Shown here one piece after another: positions 44,901-54,170 of a stretch of 64,000 bases of DNA. The position numbers were made by a program, and so were the translations under genes. The stretch covers positions 1,714,089-1,778,088 of the forward strand of contig NZ_MSCI01000002.1 in the NCBI RefSeq assembly GCF_002954585.1, written 5' to 3'. The notes under the pieces are model-generated. The model had not been told where the DNA came from. It saw only the letters and a program-made list of their open reading frames with translations, and did not search any database. The stretch comes from Vibrio chagasii (GTDB taxonomy: Bacteria; Pseudomonadota; Gammaproteobacteria; Enterobacterales; Vibrionaceae). Every line of letters starts with the position of its first letter. The stretch's first letter is position 1.

Positions 44901-46212
44901 GAAGCGGTGATGCGAGATATAAAGAGAGCATTGCAGAGTCAACTTGCCCTTTATCAACCGCCTCTAATACTTGTTCAACCGAGTCATACTTTTTTATTGG
45001 GCAAGCTTCGCAATAACGCTTGGCCAATTGGGCGCCAACGCTATCGTCAGTAGTACCGATAATCGCGTTCTGAGAAAGCTCACCAAACACATCGACCTTG
45101 TTACTGTTGCTTTTACCAATCAGCGCCCACGGCTCAACCATAAAAGGTTTCGAGTAAAGGTGACGATCGTCCACACCTGCAAAGGGAGTCGCTTTAGTAT
45201 GGATCAGGGGTAGAGAAACCGTATGTAAGTCGTTTCCTTCGATACCGAAGTCATTTTCAAAAATGAAATTTAAACCAGTAAGTCGAGAGATCTCATTCAA
45301 GATATCAATAGAGATACCATCAGGCTGCCCTTCACTGTTCACAAATGAAATAGGCTTAGAGTCTCGAATGTACGACACATAGATATTGGGGTTCAGTGAT
45401 AGGTATTGCTGCTCTTTTTCCGTCAATAACAATTTGTTTTTACTAACAACCAGTAATAGACGCCTTTGTATTTCATTTAACCATTTCTTATGAATACTAA
45501 CGATTTGATTAGGCTTATCTTGGTTAATTGAAGTATTGATGATGTTCAATAGCTTCCTGTTTTCAGGAGTATCAAGTAGAGCAATAACGTAGTTATTCAG
45601 AGGCAAGCCATCATGTAAATTCACAGACAGCGATGCGTCATAGGGGCTATTCATCAGCTTACTGTGTAACAGCACACTGTCATCCACAATTGCGAGCACT
45701 TTCTCTCGTGCAACAGCGGCTATCGCATCCTGATATGATGAGTATGATTCAAATGAAGAAAACGGAAGTAAGGACTTCACAGACGATGCATTGCTTGAGT
45801 TTTCAAAGTAAGCAAGCTTGCGTCCTTTCATGAGCAAATGACTCTCAATAGGTTCACTGCTCAAACTGATCATTCGGCTCGACAAGATCGGTTTCGAGTA
45901 GATAACGCCACCACTTGAAACATTTTGCTCTGCAGTAATAATGGCGTCCACGTCACCCGTTTTTAGCATATTGTTGAGTTCAGACGGTGACTGGTAACCA
46001 ACAAACTCTACACCATCGAGTCCATCTTTCACGTAGAAATCAACTAAGTCCGGCAATAAACCCGAAACCTCTCTTTGTTGCGATTGAGCATAAGGAGCAA
46101 AATCTGAGATTTGAATTCCTAGTTGAATTGATTCATCAGCTTGTGCTTTTTGTGATGCGAAAAACACCAATGTAATCAAAGAAAATAATTGAAAGAAAAA
46201 GATACGGTACAT
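41938..46212 (-). CDS. BvgS/EvgS-type hybrid sensor histidine kinase
   Basis: 1424 residues. Signal peptide about 1-25; two periplasmic SBP_bac_3-like domains (~27-250, ~265-500); one membrane helix (~512-535); two PAS-like domains (~560-660, ~690-800); HisKA with FLANMSHEIRTPLGGIVSLL; HATPase with NNLLSNAIKFTEHG and YGGSGLGLTISKQL; a degenerate receiver-like stretch; a full receiver (LLITDCHMPEVDGYEL); and an HPt domain with VAHKMKGAAKMVGS. Phosphate would relay His-Asp-His to the REC-EAL protein. It probably senses a periplasmic ligand. AGG precedes ATG. Confidence 0.92.
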   Translation of the reverse strand: MYRIFFFQLFSLITLVFFASQKAQADESIQLGIQISDFAPYAQSQQREVSGLLPDLVDFYVKDGLDGVEFVGYQSPSELNNMLKTGDVDAIITAEQNVSSGGVIYSKPILSSRMISLSSEPIESHLLMKGRKLAYFENSSNASSVKSLLPFSSFESYSSYQDAIAAVAREKVLAIVDDSVLLHSKLMNSPYDASLSVNLHDGLPLNNYVIALLDTPENRKLLNIINTSINQDKPNQIVSIHKKWLNEIQRRLLLVVSKNKLLLTEKEQQYLSLNPNIYVSYIRDSKPISFVNSEGQPDGISIDILNEISRLTGLNFIFENDFGIEGNDLHTVSLPLIHTKATPFAGVDDRHLYSKPFMVEPWALIGKSNSNKVDVFGELSQNAIIGTTDDSVGAQLAKRYCEACPIKKYDSVEQVLEAVDKGQVDSAMLSLYLASPLLQGQYSGYLRVISLLSKDNDVPVAYSVEANQEILGNIINKALFAIPHHKFQQIKKNWLDVSYESGVDTKDVILGAAILISVASVLIMAIMAWSWKLSREVEDRKRAESALKHQVEFERSLLNAMPFPIVVRDLDNQLVSFNSVARALKDFDLIEEAIINNPDEDAMIHKGNVLPRLEKEVVSPFGSKHYAYWKCPYISNGSIEGSVTILDDLTELYEAKKIAKSADDRIQKLANNLHGAVIQHIQPKRSLHDIEFVFISNGIEELLGLTPSQLRRSPTSFFAPLNAKDRRTLIRKIRCGNKDGKLSLDIGVNIDNQNRWLNLQSKISDRGDYYEWDSVLTDITELKQQQEELTQARQSAIAATEAKSRFLANMSHEIRTPLGGIVSLLELSEQYEVGHEVQKIHTTLSQSANNLLHIVNDILDFSKIEAGKLTLDYQSASLDTLTLRVTQLQARQAHAKGLQFKFWLDPELKDSVLMDDIRLGQVLNNLLSNAIKFTEHGTVGLTTKLVSQNDGHQQVCFEVFDSGIGISEEHIRNLFRPFVQADEGTTRKYGGSGLGLTISKQLIEQMGGTLNVTSKVNLGSTFTISVPLTSLDDNQYQDMAGKVALLTKTFMQHQELDSYLTSWGIKVITKSVQTTKELAHWVETIEPGFVFVPHELAQSIDSPDESVNFICLSEHGMLSPAPCKLGWNLSANPLLPSQLRHCLSNNPTFIEEVVKEENNLRLSTESRESAMENNRLILIAEDHPINQQIIIKQIEQLGFHADMVDNGREALAALDKQDYGLLITDCHMPEVDGYELTKQIRSKEQSQNIPRLPIIALTANAVKGENDKCFEIGMDDFLSKPTKLKVIGDTINKHLMKGKPVVGQLAANDANVEPSLAPIDIQNLMELFGNQDLIDQIIKDFIQSHCSDLPLLLAACESESLDEIKQVAHKMKGAAKMVGSTEMADQLQQLEDASANQRGGYLEYFHKVERLTQKLQSFYYKYAQ

Positions 46213-46757
46213 GATAAACCTGACGTTATAGCAGCAGCGTACTTTATAGCGTCAACTTAACAGCCATTCAGCAAGTAGCGTTAAACAAAATATGGATACT
46301 GTTTAATAAGCTAACCACACACCCAACCAGCAAGAGTTTTCGCATACCGATATAAAAACTCTCCGACCCTCATTAATTTCTCAAATTGAAACTCTCCAGC
46401 TGGCGCATGAATCAAATCTCGATAGTCTAATTACCAAGCCTAACACCAATAAAACAAACGCTTTTCGATATGAGAACGAATCAGTTTGACTCAACAACAG
46501 CACATTAATTCTCAAATTGAAGGAGAAAATTGCCTCTCAAAATAGAACTATTATCCAATAGCTACGTATTGTCTCAGTGACAGCAGAAAGCACTTTCATT
46601 TAACTGATTGAAAGAATGATTATTTCAATCCGACACGGAAAATGTTCAGGAATACTAGACAAAATGGCATTTGAATTGCTTTGTCATAGATAACCCAACC
46701 AATATACAGCAGGTTGCATCAATTCTTATCACTGCAGCCTCTCACGGAGAATAGGCT
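46213..46757. other. Divergent intergenic region, 545 bp
   Basis: No gene. It separates the hybrid kinase from the small protein gene. CTCAAATTGAA occurs twice (about 46380 and 46513) and GGAG at 46747 is the ribosome site of the next gene. I see no firm promoter or RNA. Confidence 0.35.
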
Positions 46758-47006
46758 ATGACCTTACAAAGACATACGTATTACGGCTTAATTCACCACG
46801 GAATTAAAACCCTATTAATGGACAGAGTTGGCCACTTTACTGAACGCGAATATCATGAGTATCTTGACCTTACGACAGGAAAATCAACCTGTTTCGCGAT
46901 GAGTGAACAAGAATTAGAAAACACCTTAGATAACCTGAAAAGTGAAGGCTATCTCGAAGACATCAAAAAGCTAATTCCTAGATACCAAACAACGCCATCC
47001 CGTTGA
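46758..47006 (+). CDS. Small hypothetical protein, 82 residues
   Basis: No recognised domain. The sequence is hydrophilic and probably helical, with a C-terminal acidic segment ([20 protein letters not shown]) that looks like a winged-helix or effector-type fold, but I cannot assign it. A GGAG is placed correctly before ATG, supporting real translation. It lies 109 bp before yciB on the same strand. Confidence 0.6.
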   Translation: MTLQRHTYYGLIHHGIKTLLMDRVGHFTEREYHEYLDLTTGKSTCFAMSEQELENTLDNLKSEGYLEDIKKLIPRYQTTPSR

Positions 47007-47115
47007 ATTGCAGCCAAACATCGTCAGTATAGCACCCAATTGTCTCGGGCTATTTAGCATCGAGGCAATTTTGGTTAGACTGTCGGTAACTCAACTAACC
47101 GAATATTCAGTCCAC

Positions 47116-47697
47116 ATGAAACAAATTCTTGATTTCATCCCTCTCATCATTTTCTTCGCGCTCTACAAGATGTACGACATCTATACAGCTACTGGGGCAT
47201 TGATTGTCGCTTCTGCACTTCAAATCGTTTTGACGTACTTCATCTACAAAAAAGTAGAAAAAATGCAGGTGATAACGTTTCTGATGGTCGCGGTATTTGG
47301 TGGCATGACCATCTTCTTACACGACGACAACTTCATAAAATGGAAAGTAACGATCGTTTATGCCTTATTTGCTATTGGCCTAACCGCAAGTCACCTAATG
47401 GGGAAACCTGCGATTAAAGGCATGTTGGGCAAAGAGATCACACTTCCGGATGCGGTGTGGGGCAAGATCAACTGGGCATGGACACTATTCTTCACCCTGT
47501 GCGCAATCATCAACGTCTATGTGGCTTTTAACCTACCATTGGATGTGTGGGTTAACTTCAAGGTGTTTGGCCTGCTAATAGCAACATTACTATTCACGCT
47601 GCTTACGGGTGTCTACATCTATAAGCATTTACCAAAAGATCAACAGCTCCCAAAAGATCAACAAGAGCTAACTGATAAAAACAATGACGAGAAGTAA
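47116..47697 (+). CDS. yciB: Intracellular septation protein A family (YciB)
   Basis: 193 residues with five or six membrane helices and the family start [28 protein letters not shown]. YciB (IspA) interacts with division and envelope proteins in E. coli. The C-terminal tail holds two copies of LPKDQQ in tandem, a small duplication. The true start is 47116 at the conserved Met; the extra residues from the TTG at 47008 are not family-like. It precedes yciA and yciI, as in other gamma-proteobacteria. Confidence 0.92.
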   Translation: MKQILDFIPLIIFFALYKMYDIYTATGALIVASALQIVLTYFIYKKVEKMQVITFLMVAVFGGMTIFLHDDNFIKWKVTIVYALFAIGLTASHLMGKPAIKGMLGKEITLPDAVWGKINWAWTLFFTLCAIINVYVAFNLPLDVWVNFKVFGLLIATLLFTLLTGVYIYKHLPKDQQLPKDQQELTDKNNDEK

Positions 47698-47959
47698 CCC
47701 CAAGGGGTGAGTCCTCATTCCGTTTTTGTTACAATTATTGTCAATATGCTATGCCTAGCGGCCAATGATACTCGTGATCATTGGCCGTTGGCTTTTTTGT
47801 GTTGCGGAAACTGGTCAAAATAAAGCCTATTATTTAATGTAAATCGCACTAAATCATTGGCTATCTGATCTCTGTTGTTCATTGCGCTCATTTGCAAATG
47901 CGCTTCACCAACAACACTTCTGTTTTATTTAGATAATCAATACCACCAAGAGTACAACA

Positions 47960-48358
47960 ATGACGATTCAATCAACTTTGAACCCAATTGGTTCCCTACT
48001 TCTTCGCACATTAGCGATGCCTTCTGATACCAATGCAGCAGGTCAAATCTTCGGTGGTTGGATAATGTCTCAGCTCGACCTAGCCGGCGGCATCTTGGCC
48101 AAAGAGATCTCTAACGGCAAGATAGTTACCGTGTCAGTATCAAGCATTGAATTCAAACAGCCGGTATCGGTTGGCGATGTGGTGTGTGTGTATGGCGATT
48201 GCACTAAGATTGGTCGTAGCTCGATGAATATCGACTTGGAAGTATGGGTGAAACCGGTTCTGGATCACGGCATTGGCGACCGCTACAAGGTATGTGGTGC
48301 AACATTCAACTACGTAGCCGTTGATGAAAGTGGCAAGCCTCGAACCATCAAGAAATAG
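47960..48358 (+). CDS. yciA: Acyl-CoA thioesterase YciA
   Basis: 132 residues, hotdog fold, hydrolyses a wide range of acyl-CoAs. Typical motif LRTLAMPSDTNAAGQIFGGWIMSQLDLA, with the catalytic Asp in PSDTN. An intergenic hairpin-like region separates it from yciB by 262 bp. Confidence 0.93.
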   Translation: MTIQSTLNPIGSLLLRTLAMPSDTNAAGQIFGGWIMSQLDLAGGILAKEISNGKIVTVSVSSIEFKQPVSVGDVVCVYGDCTKIGRSSMNIDLEVWVKPVLDHGIGDRYKVCGATFNYVAVDESGKPRTIKK

Positions 48359-48554
48359 TACTTTTCACTAAGTCATACGTATCTGTGGTCTTTAGTTTCA
48401 GCAAATGAAATCGCTAAAGACCATACAAGTCTCTCGCACCAATTCACAATTTCTTATCATTAGCTCTTCCAATACCAATTAGTTCGCGTAAATTAGCAAT
48501 ATAGCTATTTTATAATCTCCCCAATTCAGTGAAGTAAAATAAGGATATGCCAAT

Positions 48555-48851
48555 ATGTGGTACGTGATTTTCTCTCAAGATGTCGAAAATTCATTAGAAA
48601 AACGCCTCAGTGTTCGCCCACAACACCTAGAACGTCTACAAACACTTCACGATGAAGGCCGACTATTAACAGCGGGCCCAATGCCAGCGATTGATTCAGA
48701 TGACCCAGGCGAAGCTGGTTTCACAGGCTCAACAGTAATCGCTGAGTTTAACTCTTTAGAAGACGCACAGGCGTGGGCAGACGCAGACCCGTACATTGAT
48801 GCAGGCGTCTACCAAAATGTCATCGTAAAACCATTCAAGAAAGTATTTTAA
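48555..48851 (+). CDS. yciI: YciI-family protein
   Basis: 98 residues, ferredoxin-like (dimeric alpha-beta barrel). [20 protein letters not shown] and [14 protein letters not shown] match the YciI signature. Exact reaction unknown; the family has been linked to degradation and stress functions. It ends one base before the pilotin start, so the two are translationally linked. Confidence 0.9.
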   Translation: MWYVIFSQDVENSLEKRLSVRPQHLERLQTLHDEGRLLTAGPMPAIDSDDPGEAGFTGSTVIAEFNSLEDAQAWADADPYIDAGVYQNVIVKPFKKVF

Positions 48852-48852
48852 C

Positions 48853-49248
48853 GTGAAAAAATGGATTATTAGCTCACTGGCGGCAGTTCTGCTTGCAGGC
48901 TGTGCTTCAAGTGAGCAAGACCAACAAAGACAACTCGAGATGATGGCGCAGCACCGTGCTGGCGTGTTATCTGCTGGCCTGCCAATTGAGTATGGCCCAC
49001 TGTCTGTTATGCGAGTGCTGGCTAAAAACACCGTGATCGAAATCATGATGATTTACAACCAAGATGCTAAAGGTGCTAAGCCTTTAAACCAAGTTGTCGA
49101 TATGAGTGTGAATAGCTACTGCACCAACTCAGAGGTAAGAGCAAACCTAGATATGGGCTTGGCTTACAACATCAAGATTCGCAATACACGCGGACAACTG
49201 ATGGTCGAGAAGCTTATCAGCAAAGATACGTGTCAAACCGACAGCTAG
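48853..49248 (+). CDS. Type II secretion pilotin lipoprotein (GspS-beta/AspS-like)
   Basis: 131 residues. The N-terminal lipobox LLAGC has Cys17 as the lipid-bearing residue. After it, RAGVLSAGLPIEYGPLSVM and two Cys (NSYC and KDTC) match the AspS-type pilotin family, which carries the GspD secretin to the outer membrane. In V. cholerae the analogous gene lies beside yciI and metE. The start codon is GTG, one base after yciI, giving overlap-type coupling. Family assigned by sequence memory. Confidence 0.8.
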   Translation: MKKWIISSLAAVLLAGCASSEQDQQRQLEMMAQHRAGVLSAGLPIEYGPLSVMRVLAKNTVIEIMMIYNQDAKGAKPLNQVVDMSVNSYCTNSEVRANLDMGLAYNIKIRNTRGQLMVEKLISKDTCQTDS

Positions 49249-49271
49249 ATTCGAGATTCAAACATAAAATT

Positions 49272-49304
49272 AAAAGGCCTCGTATTTGCGAGGCCTTTGT
49301 TTTA
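49272..49304 (+). terminator. Terminator after the pilotin
   Basis: AAAAGGCCTCG pairs with CGAGGCCTTTGTTTT, between convergent pilotin and metE genes. Confidence 0.85.
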
Positions 49305-49330
49305 TTGAACAATCAAAATCCTAGACTGAG

Positions 49331-51642
49331 CTATGCCTCAACAGATTCCCACTCTTTGCGTAGTGTTTTGGTTGCTGAGACAAGATTAGTCAACGCCGCT
49401 TCAGTCTCAGCCCAGTTACGAGTTTTAAGACCACAATCTGGGTTTGCCCATAAGCGTTCGGCTGGTATTTTTTCCGCCGCTTTCTTAAGCAGGCTAATAA
49501 TCCACTCTTGCGATGGGATGTTTGGTGAATGAATATCATAAACACCTGGGCCGATCGCATTCGGGTAGTTGAACTCTTCAAACGCTTTGAGCAGCTCCAT
49601 GTTCGAGCGAGACGTCTCAATAGTAATCACATCAGCGTCCAGTGCAGCCACTGAATCAATAATTTCGTTGAACTCGCTATAACACATATGAGTGTGAATC
49701 TGAGTCTCTGGCTTAGCACTCGCCGCAGAGATCTTAAAGGCATTAACCGCCCACTCTAAATATTCTGCATGGTCGCGTTTTTTAAGTGGCAAACCTTCAC
49801 GGATAGCCGGTTCATCGATTTGGATAATGTTGATTCCTGCCTCTTGCAAATCAGACACCTCATCGCGTAATGCAAACGCTAACTGATTCGTGATTTCTTT
49901 ACGCGAGATATCTTCACGCGGGAACGTCCAACACAAAATAGTGACAGGACCAGTCAGCATGCCTTTCATCTGCTTAGAAGTCAGTGATTGCGCATAAGTC
50001 GACCACTCGACCGTCATCGGTTTCTCACGCTCAATATCCGCTACCACAATCGCAGGTTTCACGCAGCGAGAGCCGTAGCTTTGTACCCAGCCAAACTTTG
50101 TGGTTTGAAAACCAGCTAAGTTCTCTGCAAAGTACTCCACCATGTCATTACGTTCGGCTTCACCATGCACCAACACATCTAAATCAAGCGCTTCTTGACG
50201 CTTCACCGCATTGGCGATATGACCTTTTAGTGCAGTCGTGTATTCCGCTTCACTCAAACTCCCGCTGCGATAAGCGCTGCGTTGAAGACGTATCTCACCA
50301 GTTTGTGGGAAAGAGCCAATCGTAGTCGTTGGCAATAATGGTAAACCTAAAACTTCCGACTGATGTACAGCTCGCTCTGGGTAAGGGGCACTACGATCGG
50401 CTAGTGCTTTAGTAATCGTGTTGAGGCGAGCCTGTACTTGTGGCTTATTGACATGAGTGGCACTCTTGCGAGCCACAATCGGCTGGCTATAAGTCTCGCA
50501 CGCTAAAATGGCATTTTGATCACCATCTAGCGCCGCCCCCAACAAGCTAACCTCTGTAACTTTCTGTTTAGCGAAAGCAAACCAGCTCTTCACTTCTTCG
50601 CTAAGTGAATCTTCTAGCTCTAAATCAACGGGACTATGAAGCAGCGAACATGAACTTGCGACCCACAGCTTATCGCCTAGCCTCTCTTTTATTGGTCGCA
50701 GTAACTCAAGCTGAGTAGCCAAGTCCGCTCGCCAGACATTGCGTCCATTAATGATACCGGCAGACAGCACCCACTCTTCCGGTAATTGACTCAAGACTTC
50801 ATCGAGCTGCTGTGGCGCTGCAGCTAAATCAATATGCAATCCATTAACAGGCAGTTTGACGATTTTATTTAAGGTGTCTGTCACCGAATCGAAGTACGTG
50901 GTTAATAACAGTTTCACATCACCTTGAATAACTTGATAAGCCAATTTAAATGAATCGGCTCATCGATTTGAACCCACTCAACGCCCAACTTGGCTAGCTT
51001 AGCCAAAATCGCTTGATAGGCTGTTAACAAGCGAGACAATAGGGTTAAGCGATCAAATCCCTCTTCCAACTCTTTCCCTAAGTACAAGTAAGAAAGTGGA
51101 CCAAGAAGGACAGGTTTCACCTTATGCCCTGCTTGAACGGCTTCATTCACTTCATCAAACAATTGAGGCCAGCTCACCTCAAATGAGTCATCTTTACTGA
51201 ACTCAGGAACGATGTAGTGATAGTTGGTATTGAACCACTTGGTCATATCTGATGCCGCTGCACCATTTTTCGTGCCGTCAGAGGCGTGTTTTCCACCACA
51301 ACAAGCGGCTTCAACTTGTGATTGCCCGCGCCCCACTCGGAACAAGATATCTAAATCAGGGAAAGCTTTCTCCTCTTCGCTACCACCAGCATGACGCTTT
51401 GGTACGTGCCCTAAAAGCAAAGTCGTTGTCAGTACATTGTCGTACCATGCGAAGTCACCCGCAGTTGCAAAGCTAAGATTCGCATCAGCTTGTACATTCC
51501 AGTTACGATTTCTCAGCTCACTGCCTAGTTGTTTGAGTTCAGATTGATCAATTTCCCCACGCCAGTATTTCTCTAGTGTGAATTTGAGTTCGCGTTTTTC
51601 ACCGATACGTGGGTAGCCAAGAATATGCGTTGTTGTCGTCAT
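49331..51642 (-). pseudogene. metE: metE, broken by a short internal deletion/frameshift
   Basis: Cobalamin-independent methionine synthase, about 760 residues when intact. Two pieces: an N-terminal one (51642 to 50914) ends [19 protein letters not shown], and a C-terminal one (to 49331) takes up the normal sequence at [20 protein letters not shown]. Between DEP and AYQ only 14 bases remain where relatives have about 48, so about 34 bases are missing and the frame changes. Zinc ligands in the second half ([15 protein letters not shown]) are intact. If real, the strain relies on MetH. A sequencing error is possible but a gap of that size is less likely. Confidence 0.85.
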
Positions 51643-51712
51643 GAACCGATTCCTTATTCAATAATTATTAGTATCTTTTCAGACTGCCTGTTGAAAATTG
51701 CGCTTTCTCAAA

Positions 51713-51728
51713 AGGCGTCTGGATGGCT
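51713..51728. promoter_or_regulatory. Candidate met boxes, metE side
   Basis: AGGCGTCT matches 7 of 8 bases of the MetJ consensus AGACGTCT, followed directly by a weaker GGATGGCT (5 of 8). About 75 bp from metE. Confidence 0.4.
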
Positions 51729-51752
51729 AAAATACCTACCGAATCAGCTCAA

Positions 51753-51765
51753 TGAACAACGTCCA
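51753..51765. promoter_or_regulatory. Candidate MetR site
   Basis: TGAACAACGTCCA differs from TGAANNNNNTTCA at one base. It lies between metE and metR, where a LysR-type activator would bind. Confidence 0.45.
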
Positions 51766-51826
51766 AATATTCATCTTGTTTATTAAAAATATTCATCATC
51801 AAGCAGCCTGAGATTAATTTAATTAA

Positions 51827-51850
51827 ATCCATCTGGACATCTAGACGTTT
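51827..51850. promoter_or_regulatory. Three tandem met boxes, metR side
   Basis: ATCCATCT, GGACATCT and AGACGTTT are contiguous 8-mers matching AGACGTCT at 5, 6 and 7 positions. Tandem half-sites are the mode of MetJ binding. They lie 74 bp before metR. Confidence 0.5.
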
Positions 51851-51923
51851 ACAAATTATAAAAAAACCCGTAGGGTGATTATTAAGAAATATTGAATTGG
51901 CTTAGGGAATATGAGGAATACTC

Positions 51924-52835
51924 ATGATAGAGCTTAAACATCTGCGAACATTGACGACCTTAAGAGACAGCGGTTCACTCACCGCAACAGCGACCTCTCT
52001 TCACCTGACTCAGTCGGCGCTTTCTCATCAATTGAAGGACCTAGAGGCGCGTATTGGTGGGCAGTTGTTCCTACGCAAAACTCGGCCAGTAAAGTTCACC
52101 TCAGAGGGTGAGATCTTGCTAAAACTCGCTGATGAGATTCAACCAAGAATCGCCAAAGCAGAGAATGAACTCGCGAGCCTGAAAGAGGACGTGAATGGTC
52201 GCCTGCATATGGCAATCGAGTGTCACTCTTGTTTTCAATGGTTAATGCCTGCTTTGAAAGAGTATCAAGTTGCTTGGCCAAGCGTGACTCTCGATTTCTC
52301 GTCCGGTTTTGGCTTTGAGCCCCTACCTGCGTTAATGGCTGGCGAGTTGGATCTGGTGATCACCTCAGATATTCAACCTCGCTCTGAGATCCACTATGAG
52401 CCACTTTTCGATTTCGAGATGCGTTTGATCACGGCGATTAACTCACCTTTGGCTGAAAAGCCAAGCATTGATCCACAAGATCTTAGCGATCTCACAATGC
52501 TATCTTACCCGGTTCAAAAACAGCGTTTAGATGTGGTGAAACACTTCTTGCAACCTGCAGGTATTGAACCGAAGAAATGGAAGCAAGCAGACAACACCTT
52601 GATGTTAGTGCAAATGGTATCAGCCGGGTTAGGAGTTGCAGCCTTACCAAACTGGGCAATCAGTGAGTTTTCAAGGCAAGGGTTGATTGCTAGTAAGCCG
52701 CTGGGTAAAGGACTTTCAAGAAGACTGTTTGCTGCGGTGAGAAATTCAGAGAAAGACAAGCGTTACCTGCAAGCATTCTTCAGCACGGCAAGGCAGCAGA
52801 GTAAGAGCCACCTGGATGGAATTGAAGTTGTTTAG
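51924..52835 (+). CDS. metR: LysR-family regulator MetR
   Basis: 303 residues. The N-terminal HTH (about 1-60: MIELKHLRTLTTLRDSGSLT) and LysR effector domain (~90-295) show the MetR features. With homocysteine it activates metE and other met genes. Divergent from metE, the usual layout. GAGG precedes the ATG. Because metE is broken, its main target here may be lost, though MetR often controls other genes. Confidence 0.92.
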   Translation: MIELKHLRTLTTLRDSGSLTATATSLHLTQSALSHQLKDLEARIGGQLFLRKTRPVKFTSEGEILLKLADEIQPRIAKAENELASLKEDVNGRLHMAIECHSCFQWLMPALKEYQVAWPSVTLDFSSGFGFEPLPALMAGELDLVITSDIQPRSEIHYEPLFDFEMRLITAINSPLAEKPSIDPQDLSDLTMLSYPVQKQRLDVVKHFLQPAGIEPKKWKQADNTLMLVQMVSAGLGVAALPNWAISEFSRQGLIASKPLGKGLSRRLFAAVRNSEKDKRYLQAFFSTARQQSKSHLDGIEVV

Positions 52836-52872
52836 CTATATAAACTATTAGAGCTATACAGAAGTACAAAAA

Positions 52873-52903
52873 CAAAAAAGTCACAGATTATCTGTGACTT
52901 TTT
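52873..52903. terminator. metR terminator
   Basis: AAAAAGTCACAGAT pairs with ATCTGTGACTTTTT; almost perfect palindrome, usable both ways for the converging DUF4250 gene. Confidence 0.9.
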
Positions 52904-52953
52904 AGATTCCGCAGCATTGGTTTCGCGATACCTGTTCATTCGCGAAACATAGA

Positions 52954-53154
52954 TTATCTTGCGTATGACTTAAATTGGTTCGTCAGCGGATCGTATTGAT
53001 AGCCGAGCATATCGAGCTTACCTACGACACTTTCTATATCCATTTCATACATGCTAATCAGTTCTTCAAAACTGTCGCATTCTAAGCGCAGTTTTTCATT
53101 CACTATTCCCAGCAAGATAATACTATCTAGGCTTTTGACGTTACTTAAATCCAT
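52954..53154 (-). CDS. DUF4250 domain protein
   Basis: 66 residues. Begins MDLSNVKSLDSIILLGIVNEKLR and ends GYQYDPLTNQFKS, the pattern of DUF4250, a short family found in vibrios and Firmicutes. No function known. It has no clear partner; the membrane protein at 53253 is upstream on the same strand with about 98 bp between. Confidence 0.75.
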   Translation of the reverse strand: MDLSNVKSLDSIILLGIVNEKLRLECDSFEELISMYEMDIESVVGKLDMLGYQYDPLTNQFKSYAR

Positions 53155-53252
53155 CTCGTACTCCTTACGAACACTCTGACTAGAATTAAGTTTAGAACGC
53201 TTAATCGCCCCACGCTAAAAAACAGATCACACTTCTTAACTCACAGAAATGC

Positions 53253-53933
53253 TTACAGCGCCCAAATTGGTGTTAGGCCAACGACAGCAGCTAACAACAT
53301 CAGTAGTGATACCGTAAGTTGCACCTTCTCTGGCGTTTTAACAAACAATAGGTGCCAACACCACACCACGATTGAAGAGATAAGTAGTGCGAAGCTAAAC
53401 AACAATGCTGAGATAACAGGTTCTAACTGAGCTTCAGAAAGTGAGTAAACGTTCACAACCGTCACTAGTACTACCAGCATTCCTGTTAATACCCCTACAA
53501 CTGGCAAAACACGGTGAAACGCTTGCAAGCGTGTTCTTGCGATAGTCAGCAATAGATGAGCAAACGCCGCACCTAACAAAACCACCAACAATAATGTCGC
53601 AATAATGCCGACCACCGTTGGTTGCTCAAATGCTTGAATAGCAACATAAGACAGCGCTAAACCACACGCTAAATACATCACCCAAATCGGGCCCGAATCA
53701 CGTGTTTTCTTAGTCTGAACTTGAGAATAGAAATAAAAGATTGCGAACACGACAAGAAACGCTTCGACCTTGACTGAAGCCACGGCCAGCCAAAGTACGC
53801 CAATCGCTGGTAGCATTTTGTGGATACGACCACGTTGCCCCGGGCAAATATCACCCTTTACCAGAATCAGAGTTAAGATCAGTTGAGCTCCTAATAACAT
53901 TGGAGCAAATTGCAGTAATAATGTTTCGACCAT
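53253..53933 (-). CDS. Multi-pass membrane protein of unknown function
   Basis: 226 residues, about seven membrane helices with short loops, [16 protein letters not shown] being a recognisable hydrophilic loop. No named family seen. Conserved in vibrios by its look, but this is not verifiable here. Confidence 0.6.
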   Translation of the reverse strand: MVETLLLQFAPMLLGAQLILTLILVKGDICPGQRGRIHKMLPAIGVLWLAVASVKVEAFLVVFAIFYFYSQVQTKKTRDSGPIWVMYLACGLALSYVAIQAFEQPTVVGIIATLLLVVLLGAAFAHLLLTIARTRLQAFHRVLPVVGVLTGMLVVLVTVVNVYSLSEAQLEPVISALLFSFALLISSIVVWCWHLLFVKTPEKVQLTVSLLMLLAAVVGLTPIWAL

Positions 53934-54170
53934 TGTGGATCTACTTATCTAGACTTATTTTCGCGAATAATATCAAAAACTGCTGTGAACACTAATCAAA
54001 ATCACAAATTAGCGACGTTATTCAAGGCTTCAACTATGCTGTTGTTTGACTCTTTTGTCGTTTTTATCAGCAAAATGGCGAAAGACACCAAAACTAACAG
54101 GGGCATGTTCTTCTGGCTAGTCAGGGCGCATGCCGCTATAATTCCCGCCTCAAAAATCAGAGGTCGAAAT

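Noticed and set aside
47008..47115. Upstream extension of yciB
   Set aside because: TTG start, no ribosome site, residues not like the family.
53985..54170. 62-residue extension of YgiQ
   Set aside because: Unrelated sequence; ATG 54171 has AGAGGT and the family N terminus.
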